A DNA stretch of 64,000 nucleotides from Rhopalosiphum padi (taxonomy: Eukaryota > Arthropoda > Insecta > Hemiptera > Aphididae). The stretch is taken from NCBI RefSeq assembly GCF_020882245.1, contig NC_083599.1, positions 55,516,748-55,580,747 on the forward strand, given 5' to 3'. Shown here piece after piece: positions 38,800 through 50,370 of the stretch. A model generated the notes under the pieces. The model saw nothing but the letters and a program-made list of their open reading frames with translations, was not told the origin of the DNA and did no database searches. Made by a program: the position numbers and the translations under genes. Each line of letters begins with the position of its first letter. Position 1 is the first letter of the stretch.

Positions 38800-40110
38800 A
38801 GTAAAAAAAACTTGGAGAAATCATTTTAATTTTTAAAACTTTTTTATTCGTTTTTCCCAATTATAAAGAAATATAATACTGGAACACTTTTGACTTCCCA
38901 AAGTACTAAGTTAGATTCACTTTTTCTATATGCAGAAAGATATTGATGCAATTTTTTCTAATTTTTGTAATTATAGCTAGGGGTAGAACAAATTATGAAA
39001 AATATAATATTAAATTTTCAAATCTTAGGTATAAAAAAAGTTTTTTGAATATCTTAACTAAAAAATAACTTCTAAATTTTCGTGATTTTGACAAAATTCC
39101 TCAGTTCTAAATTTAAACGCTTATAAAAGAATATTAAAATATTGTTAATTTGTAAATGAAAATCTTACAGGAATTTTATATTTAATTTTCAATCTTTGTT
39201 AACCAATTAAAAATTGTTATCAATAATAATTGAAAAAAACCAAAAAACTATTTAAAACGTCTTGATTTTAAAAATGTTATGTATAGGTACAAATGATAAT
39301 ATAAACATTTAGTGAAAATTTAAAGTATTTATATAGTATTTCGTTATAAAAAAATATCAGAAACTGTTTAAGGGTAGATATATAGTTATTTTACCGATCA
39401 ATATCTGATGTAAAAATTTTACCTGCTAACACTCAGAAAAAATATAAATGTGAATTTTTTGAATCTTTTTTTTCTTATTATAATAAATGGAAAGATTTAT
39501 AAGAATTATTGATTACATTTTAAAATCTATTATATATAAAAAGAAATACTTTTAAGAATTTCTAACTGCAAAATAATTTGTAAATTTTGTCAAAATTCTA
39601 ACTTTGAACTTTGATAAAAAAAAATACTGTTATACTATGTAAACCACTATTATGAGGAGCTTCGTAATTTCTTTAAAAAAAAATTTTATATAATTTTTCA
39701 TGCCTATAAATAACTTAAAAAGAGTAAAATATATTTTATTATCATGTAGGTACCCACAGTAATTGTATAGTAGCTTATTAAGTATTATTTGGTTAAAATT
39801 CCAAGAATCTACAGATATTCGTTTTTGAGTTATTATACACCAAAAGACAATATCGAAATTATCGATAACTAGTAAAAAGTAAAAAATTTTGGTGAATATT
39901 TTGACTTCTCAAAGTAAAAACTACATAATTTTTTTTATCAGTAATAATCTTAAAATTGAAGATCAGAGAATTTTTCAACTATACTTATCGTGTACCTAAT
40001 ACACACACACACACACACAAGACACAAACATACACACGCATTATTATAATAGCATTATTGTTAAAGTTAAACTAATAGTTACATTTAATAATGCTCCGCT
40101 CAGAATCTCA
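38800..40110 (-). repeat. Related dispersed repeat, decayed (minus)
   Basis: On the minus strand it opens GAGATTCTGAGCGGAGCATT (near 40100-40080), close to the 5' start of the other copies, followed by a GT microsatellite (AC at 40001-40019 on the plus strand). A segment with ACTTTGAGAAGTCAAAATAT near 39900 recurs in similar form near 38895, suggesting a nested or duplicated structure. Internal homology to copy 3 is looser. Confidence 0.45.
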
Positions 40111-40451
40111 AATTAAATAATTAACCTCGTACCGCAAACTATATATATTTATACATTATAAGTACTCATCGGCCATCGCTCATTTTTTTTTTATGTACGA
40201 TCGACTCTCGATCCGATAGGCATTGACATAAGTATAAGTAAATACTCAAAATAAAAAAAATAGTATAATATAGTTTTCCTAATTCCAATAATATTTTCTC
40301 ACGACTGGTATAGTATATTTATTACTAGTCGTCTCTTGTCTATTCGACGTCGACTCACTATGTTCAATGTTTTTAACAATACATTTCTTAAAATTATATC
40401 TACGCAGGTAACCTACCTCGCCATCACTGAATAACATAGTATGATATTTAC

Positions 40452-41067
40452 TACCGGATGATTCATTTAGTGTAATACATTCATTATTTCTAAAAATGTT
40501 TATGTTTTTGAATATTATTTTGTTGTAGGTATCTCTACCGATAATTTTAAGTCGTTAAAAATAACATTTTTTTAAATAATATATTTTACAATATTTTATC
40601 GTTATCATTTATTACATTTTTATTTTTTTAACGACAACACATGCATTTTTGCTCTTCATTTTTCAGAAAAGAATATTTTTGGAGTATTTCGATCTTCGAT
40701 GCATGGAATATATTCAGTTTGAACTAGTAGTTTATGAGTTGCATTTACAAATAATTTAATAAGAACCAACACAATGTTAGTTCAATACTCCACTCGTTTA
40801 AAATTTAAATACTATTATAATTTATAACTTATGAATTACTTCATTACTTGTACAAAATGTTTATATAGATCGGATCGAAATACTCTAAATAATATTCTAC
40901 TTCGAAATATGAAATTATTAATTAACAATGTATACGTCGACAGATTAAAACATTAAAAAATGATAACGATAAATAATAGAAAAAAACATAATTTATTCCT
41001 AAACTTGTGTAAATTTATGACTGCAAATTATTTAATGAGTGTTTTACGTTAAATCGATCACCCCGTA
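40452..41067. mobile_element. Foldback MITE, second family member
   Basis: The left end TACCGGATGATTCATTTAGT and right end (reverse complement TACGGGGTGATCGATTTAAC) are imperfect inverted repeats. The arms contain matching inverted words, TTATCGTTATCATTT and GGAGTATTTCGATC against GATCGAAATACTC. The centre is AT-rich. It shares AATATTTTTGGAGTATTT and AGTTTATGAGTTGCA-like words with the element at 23797-24291. No open frame. Confidence 0.65.
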
Positions 41068-41099
41068 TAATATATATATATATATATAATACTTCTGAG

Positions 41100-41540
41100 A
41101 AGTATATTTGCTTTTGTTATTTTTTTTGTTGTTGTTATAGTAGTGGTGCTACACTGGTGCGTACATGCCTCACGGTAAGAAACTTAAAATTAAAAACATA
41201 TATTGTGACGCGCACGGTGTACGCGTCGTTCATATAATAGTGATGATGATAATAATAATAATAACATTATGTATGTCCGTCCCTCTTTTGTATACATACA
41301 CGTCGTCTCCGGCACCACTGCCGCCACTGCTGCCACTGCCACCAACGCCTGCTTACCAAAGGTCGAACGACTACGCCGGATTACCGCGACCGTGGTGAAA
41401 ATACAAACAGCATACGCACACCGTGCGCGGGACATAGTGTGTCGAGTCACTTGTATACAAAATACGATATTATGTACAACTGAACACTACGCTGCCGAGA
41501 AGCCCGCGAAATATAATATTATTATTATTATGTATTAGGT
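41100..41540. promoter_or_regulatory. GC-richer block upstream of PDK, promoter-like
   Basis: CpG content rises sharply here. Open frames on both strands are low-complexity (poly-Thr/Ala/Pro or poly-Leu/Ser) and have no domain. Donor-like sites occur on the plus strand (GGTAAG near 41174) and the minus strand (GGTAAGC near 41356). The block may be part of the PDK promoter or the first exon of a divergent transcript. Confidence 0.35.
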
Positions 41541-41630
41541 ATGTATATCATTTTTTACCGTCTATAATGTACGTCTGATGTAGCTTTGCTCTACAGAAAT
41601 CATTTGAAATCGATCTCGATATCAAAATCA

Positions 41631-41660
41631 CATCGATCCGCATCGATCCGCATCGATCTA
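41631..41660 (+). repeat. Three tandem CATCGATCCG units in PDK promoter region
   Basis: The 10-bp unit CATCGATCCG occurs three times head to tail (the third ends CTA). CATCGAT/ATCGAT resembles insect DRE/BEAF-type promoter words. It lies about 150 bp upstream of the likely PDK first exon, so it may be a promoter element. Confidence 0.45.
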
Positions 41661-41759
41661 CATCATTTTTGTGTTTTTCGTGGTCGTGGATGGCAGTCAC
41701 GCCGTCACGGAACTGTTATAACTAGTAATATAGATTCGTGATAATATTACCACCGATCT

Positions 41760-41870
41760 ACATATTATATAAGTGTAAACAGTGTAATTTATATTTCTCA
41801 CCTACGACGCCGCCGATCAACGTATATACAATATACAACAGCACTCTCATCCGTCGTCACGTCGTAGCCG
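41760..41870 (+). other. Likely noncoding first exon of PDK gene
   Basis: TATATAAG at 41766-41772 is followed by a GC-richer stretch ending GTCGTAGCCG at 41870, directly before the consensus donor GTGAGT. The next plausible acceptor on this strand is GATTTTACAG ending at 44000, 140 bases before the PDK ATG. Splicing 41870 to 44001 would give a 5' UTR and a first intron of about 2.1 kb. Inference from position and splice signals only. Confidence 0.45.
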
Positions 41871-42420
41871 GTGAGTACCAACATGTTTTATTTCAATACG
41901 ATTATTCGATTTAATTTTTTCAAAATTGTACCTATACGAATTTCGTAGATTATAATGTACAGTTAAATAGGTTTCTAATTTTGAACACCTTCCGTACATT
42001 TCATTTTTATAGGTACCTATATTTTTCAAACATCTAAATGATAATAAGGTTAATTTTTTTAGTCTCAACTCATAACATGTCATTGTATGATTTACACATA
42101 ATTATTATTTCAGGCCGTTTCATACCTATTGGCTATTACCCATATACATATATATATATTATATGCTATAACTAAGCGAGTAAATTAAAATGACGTTTTA
42201 ACGTATTTTAACATGACTACTACTACTACAAAGTATATTAGGTATTTAGGTATACAAAATTACAAAAACTGTTTGTGTTCGAATAATTGACAGTTTACAA
42301 GACCGCAGTTTATGACACACACCGTGTATGGTATATTACCTTCAGTTACATACCTACATGGCTACATATATGCCTACACTGCTGTTAGCCTGTATAAGTA
42401 TAACTGTATACGTGATGAGT

Positions 42421-42505
42421 ATACAGAGAGAAGGTGAGTGAGAGAGAAACTAGATATATACAATAAGAGAGAGATAGACTGGAGAAAGAGAGATAGAGAG
42501 AGACC
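42421..42505 (+). promoter_or_regulatory. GAGA-rich tract in first PDK intron
   Basis: A purine-rich stretch dense in GAGAG (for example AAGAGAGAGATAG and AGATAGAGAGAG). GAGA words bind GAGA factor in insects and are common in promoter-proximal introns. Whether it is functional here is unknown. Confidence 0.35.
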
Positions 42506-43281
42506 TTTGTCGTCACGGAAAATATTAAACTAATTATGGCTTAAATCGTAGAGAAACAACATTAACGAATTGAAAAAGAAGAATTCGATCCACGTTCATT
42601 TTTTCGGTGTTCGTAAATATTTCAATTTTAATAGGACACAGTTACATCTTAAACCCATCCATTTTTAAGGTGGTTTTAAATATTTTAGTAAAATATAAAA
42701 AATAACAATCGTCTCGTCTATTGTCAATCAACATAATATATTTAAATGCATTCACAAAGTAATTAACAGTTAAACAGTGTTCTTATTTATTAATTACACT
42801 TAATATTGGGTTTATTCATTATCGTTATTGCATAATTGAGTAGTCCATTTCTAAAATTGATTATGTAGGTACCGTCGGTACCGAACAATTAATATTGTTG
42901 TTATGATTTTTTTTTGTGATAACATGTTATTATATTATTGCTTTAATTTTCTCTCGGAATAAATTTCCACAACTTATTCATTTTCTTCTAAAAATAAATT
43001 TTAATGAAGCCTTTTTTAATACGTTCGTTAGTCTATCATAGGAAAAACGGGTATTTTGTAATATTCTATATCGCCTAAACAGAAGTGTACTATGCATAAT
43101 GTCGGCGTAATAAATATTATATCGGTATGCTTGATGTCGCATTACTATAAAATAATTTATAATATATAATTTGTGACTAAGTAACAAATTGTAATACCTA
43201 ATATATTTTTATTTACATAAAAAAATATTTTGGCCTATTGTATCCGATCACATAATATTCACTGTATTATAGTATTGTACT

Positions 43282-43337
43282 GCTATCTCCCAATATGCGG
43301 TCTCCCAAAACAAAAGTAGACCGCATTGGAAGATAGC
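43282..43337 (+). other. Strong stem-loop in first PDK intron
   Basis: The left arm GCTATCTCCCAATATGCGGT (43282 on, ending CT at 43303) pairs with the right arm AGACCGCATTGGAAGATAGC (43318-43337). About 20 bp pair, with two looped-out bases and one mismatch, around a 14-base loop. This is longer than the chance palindromes around it. It could be a miRNA-like hairpin or a tiny foldback element. Confidence 0.6.
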
Positions 43338-43697
43338 CTATATACATTATATGCTGGTGCTTTCGAGACTGCCCACAGCCTACAGTAATAATAATGAACT
43401 TTTTTTTATTATGAGTTTAAGCCGATAAATGCTATTTGAAATAATTAATATTATCGGATAAATTTTCATGAAGCCAAATTTATTCATTAAACATTAGTTA
43501 TCATAGTAGACATGACCGCTCTGTTAAAAAAAAATAACGAGATCATTTTACCTGTTTTTTTAATTATTAGCGTTTAAAATTGTATAATTAAATGTTACGA
43601 CTTACGGTTGTCGTTTTAAAGTTTACACTATACATTGTCGAATGACAACAATCGAGTTTGCCCTAGTTATAGTTAAGTGGCTTCACAAGTTTTCGTT

Positions 43698-43706
43698 AGA
43701 TGGCGC
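43698..43706 (+). promoter_or_regulatory. Possible CTCF-like site near PDK start
   Basis: AGATGGCGC (within TTAGATGGCGCCACC) resembles the insect CTCF core (from memory). It lies about 440 bp upstream of the PDK ATG. A single short match. Confidence 0.25.
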
Positions 43707-44000
43707 CACCAACGATAACTTTTTTGTCCTCGCTCGTCGCTTTCGATCATAATTCCTATGCACTTATCTCTTATCTTCCTACCATAAATATTATTATTAT
43801 AACAAAATATATAATACATATATTCATAGTATACAATACGCACGCATATATATGTATTTATTATAATAAATACATCAATAATTAACGTTGTTATCATTAT
43901 TGTTGATAAATAATTAATATAATTCGTTACCTGTAACTTGCTGGTAGTTGTTTTGATTGAGTGTAATTCTTATTTTTTATTTTAATCAGTGATTTTACAG

Positions 44001-44246
44001 CCGATGAACCTACGTTATTAATTTTAATTGATTTGCTTGTTTTTTTTTCATCTTGGAAAATAATTCACAATCACTGCACTGTTCAGAGACCAGTGTTCAT
44101 ACTACAGTAACATTTTGTTGGTTGAAAACGTTCATCCAAAATGAGGCTGATTACCTATAGACTGGCCAAAAATCTGGAGAAAATGGTTGATTTCTACTCG
44201 CAGTTCAATCCATCATCATTATCCATTAAACAGTTCATTGACTTTG
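44001..44246 (+). CDS. Pdk: PDK exon with ATG (coding from 44141)
   Basis: 140 bases of probable 5' UTR after the acceptor TTTTACAG, then MRLITYRLAKNLEKMVDF, YSQFNPSSLSIKQFIDFG, ending one base into a codon at donor GTTAGT. The extent of the UTR is inferred; the coding part (44141-44246) is firm. Confidence 0.85.
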
Positions 44247-47200
44247 GTTAGTTATTTACAATATTAAATAAATACCAGTATTCTCTTTCATTGCATTTGC
44301 AATAGTTAACAATTATATTACATGTGTGCATTGATAATATAAAAATTAGTAATAGGTACTCGTTACTAATAATATTCATTGTGGACACATGTATAGTCTA
44401 TTTGTATTGCATACATTTTCATTTCCCAATGTAAATACTTTGTATAGGTAGGCCCATATAAAATAAATGCACATTTTATGAAAATAATTACTTTTTGTAA
44501 TATGTGTTTTAATATGTAACAAGTTGGGTATTACTTTCAATCAAAATTTTCAAGGATTATTTTATTATTATAGTTTGGTACAAGGTATTCTACTGATAAT
44601 TGTATTGCAATTATAATCATTTGAAGGTCAATAGTAATGCATTTCATTACTGACCTAGAAAGTAAATACTATTTTATTTATAGCATCATTATTGCATGTA
44701 TACTAATAAGATTTAATGTACAAAGAGTTAAAATAATTTCACCAAATTATGCTTTTTTATATTTTATTATCTTTTTTGTTTTTATCAATTTAATAATTTA
44801 AATTTTGGGTACAAAAAATGTATCATTATATAATTATTTTCAGAAAATATTAATTAACAGTAAATAATAGTATTCGTATTATATTTAAAATACTTTTAAG
44901 ATCAAAGTATATTAGTTTTCTAAGCAATTTTCTAATTCAAATTTACCTAAGTTTATTCGTGATTATTGTTGAGATTATATACAATTATGTTTTTAAGCAA
45001 TTTTGTTATTTTTAATTTTTTAATTATTATGACTAAAACTTTGTGAAACATAATATGTATAATTATATTTTATAAAAGAAAAAAATTGTTGAGCGATTAA
45101 AAAAATAAAAAAAAGTAATATGTGGTGAAGAATTTAAAGAAATATTGATAATAATTTAAAGATAAATTCAGATAAATATTTAAATTTTTAGTAGATTGTA
45201 TATTTTAGTGACAGTAATTCAATAGTAAGTCGCATATTAGACCAGTACCTTGGACAATACTATAAAATAATAAATAGGTTATAAATTCCTGATGAATGCA
45301 GTATGTTCTAATAGTTTTGTAGATATCACTCTGAGTATCTTTGTTTCAAGTCATTATATTAATTTTTATTTTAAATGTTGTTTTTACAATAAGTAGGTAT
45401 AAAAATGTTAATTGAATGATATGTTTCAAAATTTTTTTTCCAAAACTCATAAATTTCAATAAAAAATGTATAGCTTAGTTATTTTGTGAAATATGATTAT
45501 TAAACCTTCCTTCTATCAACTTGTCCAGTTTTAAATAAAATAAAATTAAAATTTAGTTTTTAACATTTTTAAATAGCAATTATTAATCTTATTTATTTAA
45601 AATAGTTTAAAAAATATACATGTATTAAAATATTTAGATGTTTAAAAAATAACTATGTTGGTGAAGCAAAAATTGCATGTTTTAAAAGTATACTTTTATC
45701 ATAAGTAGATTCGTCAGTAAAAATTAAGTATATATACTGATAAAAATCCTGTGCCCATTCACAAAATAGTTAGCAACTGTATAATGTGCATGGAACTGTT
45801 GAATAAATTTAGTTTTGTATAGCTTTATTTTTATTTTTTATAACATCTTATGAATTGATGAATTACTTACTTCATAATTTATGCACTAGTGATGTAGAAA
45901 TAATTTTAGAGCTACAACTACACTTTCAAGAATGTTAATAGTAATATAGTATTGTCAACATTTATTGCACTCTTTGATTTATCAAACCTATTTTACTCAT
46001 TGGTATAATCTAAGATTTGAAATTAAGTTTTTAATATAATTAGAAAATTGGCGAAATAACTTAATGTTACATTTCTAAATCATACACTTTCTATTATCTA
46101 TTTGTTGATTTATTCAGTTTTAATTTTTTCAACTGTTTTTAAAAACTTGATTAAAAAGTCTTGAACATTTAGAAAACTAAATTACATAAAAAAAATTTTT
46201 AATATTTAAAAAAATAAACTATATTGTTTTTCCACTCAGATACTCAGATATATCATACGCAGCATATAAAACATACATATTCAGATTTGAAATTAGTTCT
46301 AACTGTATTAATTGTACTTATTAAATACAAGAGCTATAGTGGTACCTAAACCTCTTAAAAACAATATTTTATGAAAGTTGTACTAAATGTATTTTTTTTT
46401 TTAATAAATAGTTAGAAATATTATTAATAGCAATTATAATATAATTTAAATATACATTGTTAATAATTTTTAATTAATTACATTATAATTAAATGTCATT
46501 AAATTAAATTTACCAAATAAGTGTTAAAGGGCAACCAAAATAATAAACCACATAAAAAGAAACTATTTTTATTCTAACAATTATTACAATTATACTTTAT
46601 ATGCTTCCATCATCAAAATATTAAAAAAAAATCTTAAATTGATTTATCTGTGATTAAATCATTGTATTAGTAGTTTATATAACGTTCTTTTGAATATTTA
46701 CAAAAAAAAAAAAATAATGTAACCTAATCTTGTTTTTATTATTATTATTTATCAATATAATAGGCTTAAAGGCAAATGAACAAAAATCATATCAATTTTT
46801 AAAGAAAGAACTTCCGGTTCGTTTGGCAAATATTATGAAAGAAATTCACTTGCTACCGGATAATCTGTTGAAAATGCCATCTGTAAATTTAGTCAATAAC
46901 TGGTACACACAATCTTTCAATGAAATGATTGAATTTGAAGTTGACGATGGATGTACAGAACAAACTTTAGATAAGTAAGTATAAATTTAACCCTGAAAAA
47001 AATATTATTAAAATTTAATATAAATACACAACATTTTCAGTAGTTATTTTAAAACACTGAAAGCTAAATTAAACAAATATACTAGTTAATTAAATAGGTA
47101 ATTCTCATTTACTTTTGTGTACTTAATACATTTATTTTTACTTGTTTTTAATAACATGATTTTATTTTACATATATACTTATTTTATTTATCAATGTATA

Positions 47201-50200
47201 ATTTGGTTTTAATACTAACTTAATATTGCATTTTGATCAATACATTATTTATAAATTTTATTTTCATAGAAAATCTTCTAAATCTAAAATATAATTAATT
47301 TATAGAGTTAATTATATTATAATTTTTAATAATTATAAAATCACACTTGAAAGAAAAAAACATTTTGTTCTATATCTACTAGAAATTTAATTAAAAATTA
47401 TTCATATACTTAATACTTTAATATTTAATGTTTATTATAAAATTAATAGTATTTTTTAATATATTTTAGATTTTGTAAAATATTAGTAAAAATTCGTAAT
47501 CGCCATTCAGATGTTGTCCAAACAATGGCCCAAGGGGTCTTAGAGCTGAAAGATTCACATGAAATCGATTTGCATACTGAGAACAGTATTCAATATTTTC
47601 TTGATCGTTTTTATATGTCTCGAATTGGTATTCGTATGCTTATTAACCAGCATAGTAAGTTTAAAGACGATATTGAACATCTTTTCTTTTTTAATATTTT
47701 ATTTATTTGTTTTTGTTTTTAAGCATTGTTATTTGGTGACCATATAAACAGCAATAACCATCATCAACATATTGGATGTATTGATCCATATTGTGATGTG
47801 ATAAGTGTTGTGAAAGATGCATACGAGAATGCTAGATTTTTGTGTGACCAATATTATTTGACCTCACCCGAATTAGAAATCTGTAAAAGTATTGGTAAGG
47901 ATAAACCTGCATAATATTGATGCTCCCAGAGATTTAATTTAATTTAATTTTATAGATGCTGATGATGAGCCAATAAAAATTGTTTATGTGCCATCACATT
48001 TGTATCATATCCTCTTTGAATTATTCAAAAATTCAATGAGAGCTATTGTTGAGCATCATAAGACTGATATTTTGCCACCGTTACAAGTAACAATTGTAAA
48101 AGGAAAAGAAGATGTCTGTGTTAAAGTGAGTTTAAAAATGTTATAGCTAGATTCCTATACTTTTGTCATTTGTCACATATTGATGTTCTCTAAAATAATA
48201 CTTAACATTGTAAATACTATTATTTGTGTGTAATATTACTGGAAATCATTCAGTAATTGAAACTTTTCAGGAAAGATTTAATTTTTAATTTTTAAATAAT
48301 ATTTGAATATTATTGATAGAAAGTTTATCATTTTTATATTTGTATTATTTTATGTTATATTTAATAGCTTTTACTTATTGGGATAAATATAGAAAATCAA
48401 ATACTTGTGTATTAAGTTAGCATTAAAAATGTACTGTAATTATGATATAAAAGTTATAAGAGCTTGAGAATAAAACAAGCAAATATTCAAAGTTAGATAT
48501 TGAATATGTTATGTTCTTGACAGGTGTCTGATCAAGGTGGTGGCATTCCAAGGAGCTTGAGCGAACGCATGTTTCACTACATGTATTCAACTGCACCACA
48601 ACCTTCAAAATCAGACGCACATACAGTGCCATTAGCAGGAAAGTATTTTTAAACAAATTTTACTTTTTAAAATATTTAAAAGTATGCAGATTTTTAATGT
48701 AATTGTGTTTATAATTTTAGGGTATGGTTATGGACTTCCTATATCTAGACTTTACGCAAGATATTTGCACGGAGATTTAGTTTTGTTATCTTGTGATGGA
48801 TTTGGTACTGAAGCCATTATTTACTTGAAAGTAAGAAAAAAATTACCTTATTAAGTTTAAATATTAAATTATGTTAAATTATAATTATAGTTTTAAATTA
48901 TAATGTAGGAATCAAATAATTATAAAAGAATCTATTAAAATTAAAAATTAAAATATTTATAAATATATCTATACTTTAAAATATAGTAAATTCAAAATTC
49001 AAAATTTAAAAGATCCATAAATATCACTCTTAGGTAACACTTTATTTTTAAAATAAAATATTAATCTAAAAAATAGTTAAGTATTCATTTTTTAAATAGT
49101 TTATAAAAAAGGTCTACTGTTTCAAAATGATACATTTAGTTTATAATTGGTACAGTACTTTATATTTTAAAATATTTTTTTCAATGAATTATTTTATTAA
49201 TTATAATAGAACCAACATCTGCACATTCATTATTATTCTTTATAAAAAACAATGACAAATAAATATATGAAAGAAAAAAGGATAGTTTAATAAAAAAACG
49301 TTGTAGATAATATGTCTTTTAAAGATATTAGAGAGATCTGCCTTATAAATGATCAGTAAGTGTCGTAACTAGAAAAAATGAGTTAGCTATAGTATTTTAT
49401 AGGTCATGGATACACTCATTTTTTATCTTTCTGTAGAAATAAACACTTGATAATATTATTAAATAAGCCAACAACTCGCATTCAACATTACTTGAAAATG
49501 TCTTATGAGAAAAAAATTAAATTAAAATGAATATATAGTATTAAGTAAAAACTCTGTCTTATATTTACTAAGTATAAATGCTGTAAATATTTTTACAGAT
49601 ACAGCATCATTATCATTTCTATGTAGTCTATAACTTAAAGAATAAGCATAGCATTTTATTTTTTTTTTTTGAACTTTAGATTGGTAAGATTATTAGTTAT
49701 TAAATTGACATTTTCATTAATATTTGGAATATTAATTATTTTGTTACGTGAAATATCAATATCATTAGAAAATTATAATGATAATTATATTTGTATTTAT
49801 TAAATATTTTTCAATAGTTATTTGTTAATGTATTTACAATTGTTGAGAATTGTAAAATTTACTTGCATGTTCTCAGTTTCTTTTGTAAACACACCATTAT
49901 GGCTTATAATACTTTAAATAGTAATTGTATTATTATTTAATATAAATATTTTTATCATACCTTATGTAATAGTAGAATTTTTTAATTATTGTTCTTAAGT
50001 GCAATGTTTTACATTAACTAGTTATCTAGTGAGAAAATGTTCATTTCAATATAGATAAGCAATAAAAAGATAATTTAATCTAAAACTTAAAAAAAAACAA
50101 CTAAATTGTTCCGAAATAATCTAATTCTAATTTTTATAGTAACCTTAGAGCACTGCTCAAATTTGGTATCAGATCCTCCATTCTACTGCTATTATTTTAG

Positions 50201-50370
50201 TTAAAATATTTTTTTTCTTTTAGGCTTTATCAAATGAAGCTAATGAGTTGTTGCCAATTTATAATAAGATGTCAACCCGGTTCTATAAAACAACTGATCA
50301 TACTATAGACTGGAGAAGTACATGCAATCATACACCGATCAGTCAGCAGCAGTTTACACAAACACAATAA
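44141..50370 (+). CDS. Pdk: Pyruvate dehydrogenase kinase, mitochondrial
   Basis: Eight coding exons: 44141-44246, 46764-46974, 47470-47654, 47724-47894, 47956-48125, 48524-48638, 48721-48830, 50224-50370. They give about 404 residues, the usual PDK length. PDK phosphorylates the E1-alpha subunit of the mitochondrial pyruvate dehydrogenase complex and switches it off, sparing carbohydrate. The sequence shows the N-terminal helical bundle (YSQFNPSSLSIKQFIDFG) and the GHKL/HATPase ATP-lid motifs: N-box ELFKNSMRA (about 246-254), G1 DQGGGI (about 284-289), F-box SERMFHYMYSTA, G2 GYGYGLP (320-326), and the C-terminal DW motif (385-386). The start ATG has AAA before it, and its MRLITYRLAKNLEKM N-terminus suits mitochondrial import. 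A tiny upstream frame (MNLRY) precedes it. All introns are GT-AG except the sixth, which begins GA (48639). I cannot say which vertebrate paralogue is closest; insects usually have one PDK. Confidence 0.97.
44247..46763 (+). other. PDK intron, AT-rich
   Basis: A 2.5-kb AT-rich intron between the ATG exon and exon 2. I see poly-A/T runs and no transposon end or RNA gene that I can support. Confidence 0.5.
46764..46974 (+). CDS. Pdk: PDK exon 2
   Basis: Encodes LKANEQKSYQFLKKELPVRL, ANIMKEIHLLPDNLL and NWYTQSFNEMIEFE up to TEQTLDK. This is the conserved RxELPVRLANIxKEI helix of branched-chain and pyruvate dehydrogenase kinases. Acceptor AATATAATAG, donor GTAAGT. Confidence 0.95.
47470..47654 (+). 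CDS. Pdk: PDK exon 3
   Basis: Encodes FCKILVKIRNRHSDVVQTMA, QGVLELKD and NSIQYFLDRFYMSRIGIRML then INQH, the classic PDK segment with the region around the conserved His of the regulatory domain. Donor GTAAGT; the next intron is only 69 bp. Confidence 0.95.
47724..47894 (+). CDS. Pdk: PDK exon 4
   Basis: Encodes LLFGDHINSNNHHQHIGCID, PYCDVISVVKDAYENARFLC and DQYYLTSPELEICKSI. The family-typical LLFGD...HIGxIDP and DAYExA...CxQYY words are clear. Donor GTAAGG; a 61-bp intron follows. Confidence 0.95.
47956..48125 (+). CDS. Pdk: PDK exon 5, N-box
   Basis: Encodes IKIVYVPSHLYHILFELFKN then SMRAIVEHHK and LPPLQVTIVKGKEDVCVK. ELFKNSMRA is the N-box that coordinates Mg-ATP in the GHKL fold. Donor GTGAGT in phase 0. 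Confidence 0.95.
48524..48638 (+). CDS. Pdk: PDK exon 6, G1 and F boxes; odd donor
   Basis: Encodes VSDQGGGIPRSLSERMFHYM then YSTAPQPSKSDAHTVPLA. The family requires PLAG followed by YGYGLP, which places the splice right after GCAG at 48638. The intron there begins GAAAGT, one base away from consensus GTAAGT. The nearest real GT (48643) gives the wrong frame. Confidence 0.9.
48721..48830 (+). CDS. Pdk: PDK exon 7, G2 box
   Basis: Encodes YGYGLPISRLYARYLHGDLV then LLSCDGFGTEAIIYLK. The glycine-rich G2 motif closes over ATP. Acceptor ATAATTTTAG, donor GTAAGA. A long intron (48831-50223) follows. Confidence 0.95.
48831..50223 (+). other. PDK intron 7, AT-rich
   Basis: A 1.4-kb AT-rich intron ending in a long pyrimidine tract and AG at 50222-50223. 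Nothing else recognisable. Confidence 0.5.
50224..50370 (+). CDS. Pdk: PDK last exon
   Basis: Encodes ALSNEANELLPIYNKMSTRF, YKTTDHTIDWRS and a Gln/Thr-rich end, stopping at TAA 50368-50370. TIDW is the C-terminal DW motif involved in PDK dimer/E2 contacts in the family. Confidence 0.95.
   Translation, partial: ALSNEANELLPIYNKMSTRFYKTTDHTIDWRSTCNHTPISQQQFTQTQ

Noticed and set aside
41165..41538. Overlapping open frames on both strands upstream of PDK
   Set aside because: Products are poly-Thr/Ala, poly-Leu/Pro or poly-Ser; typical of GC-rich promoter sequence.
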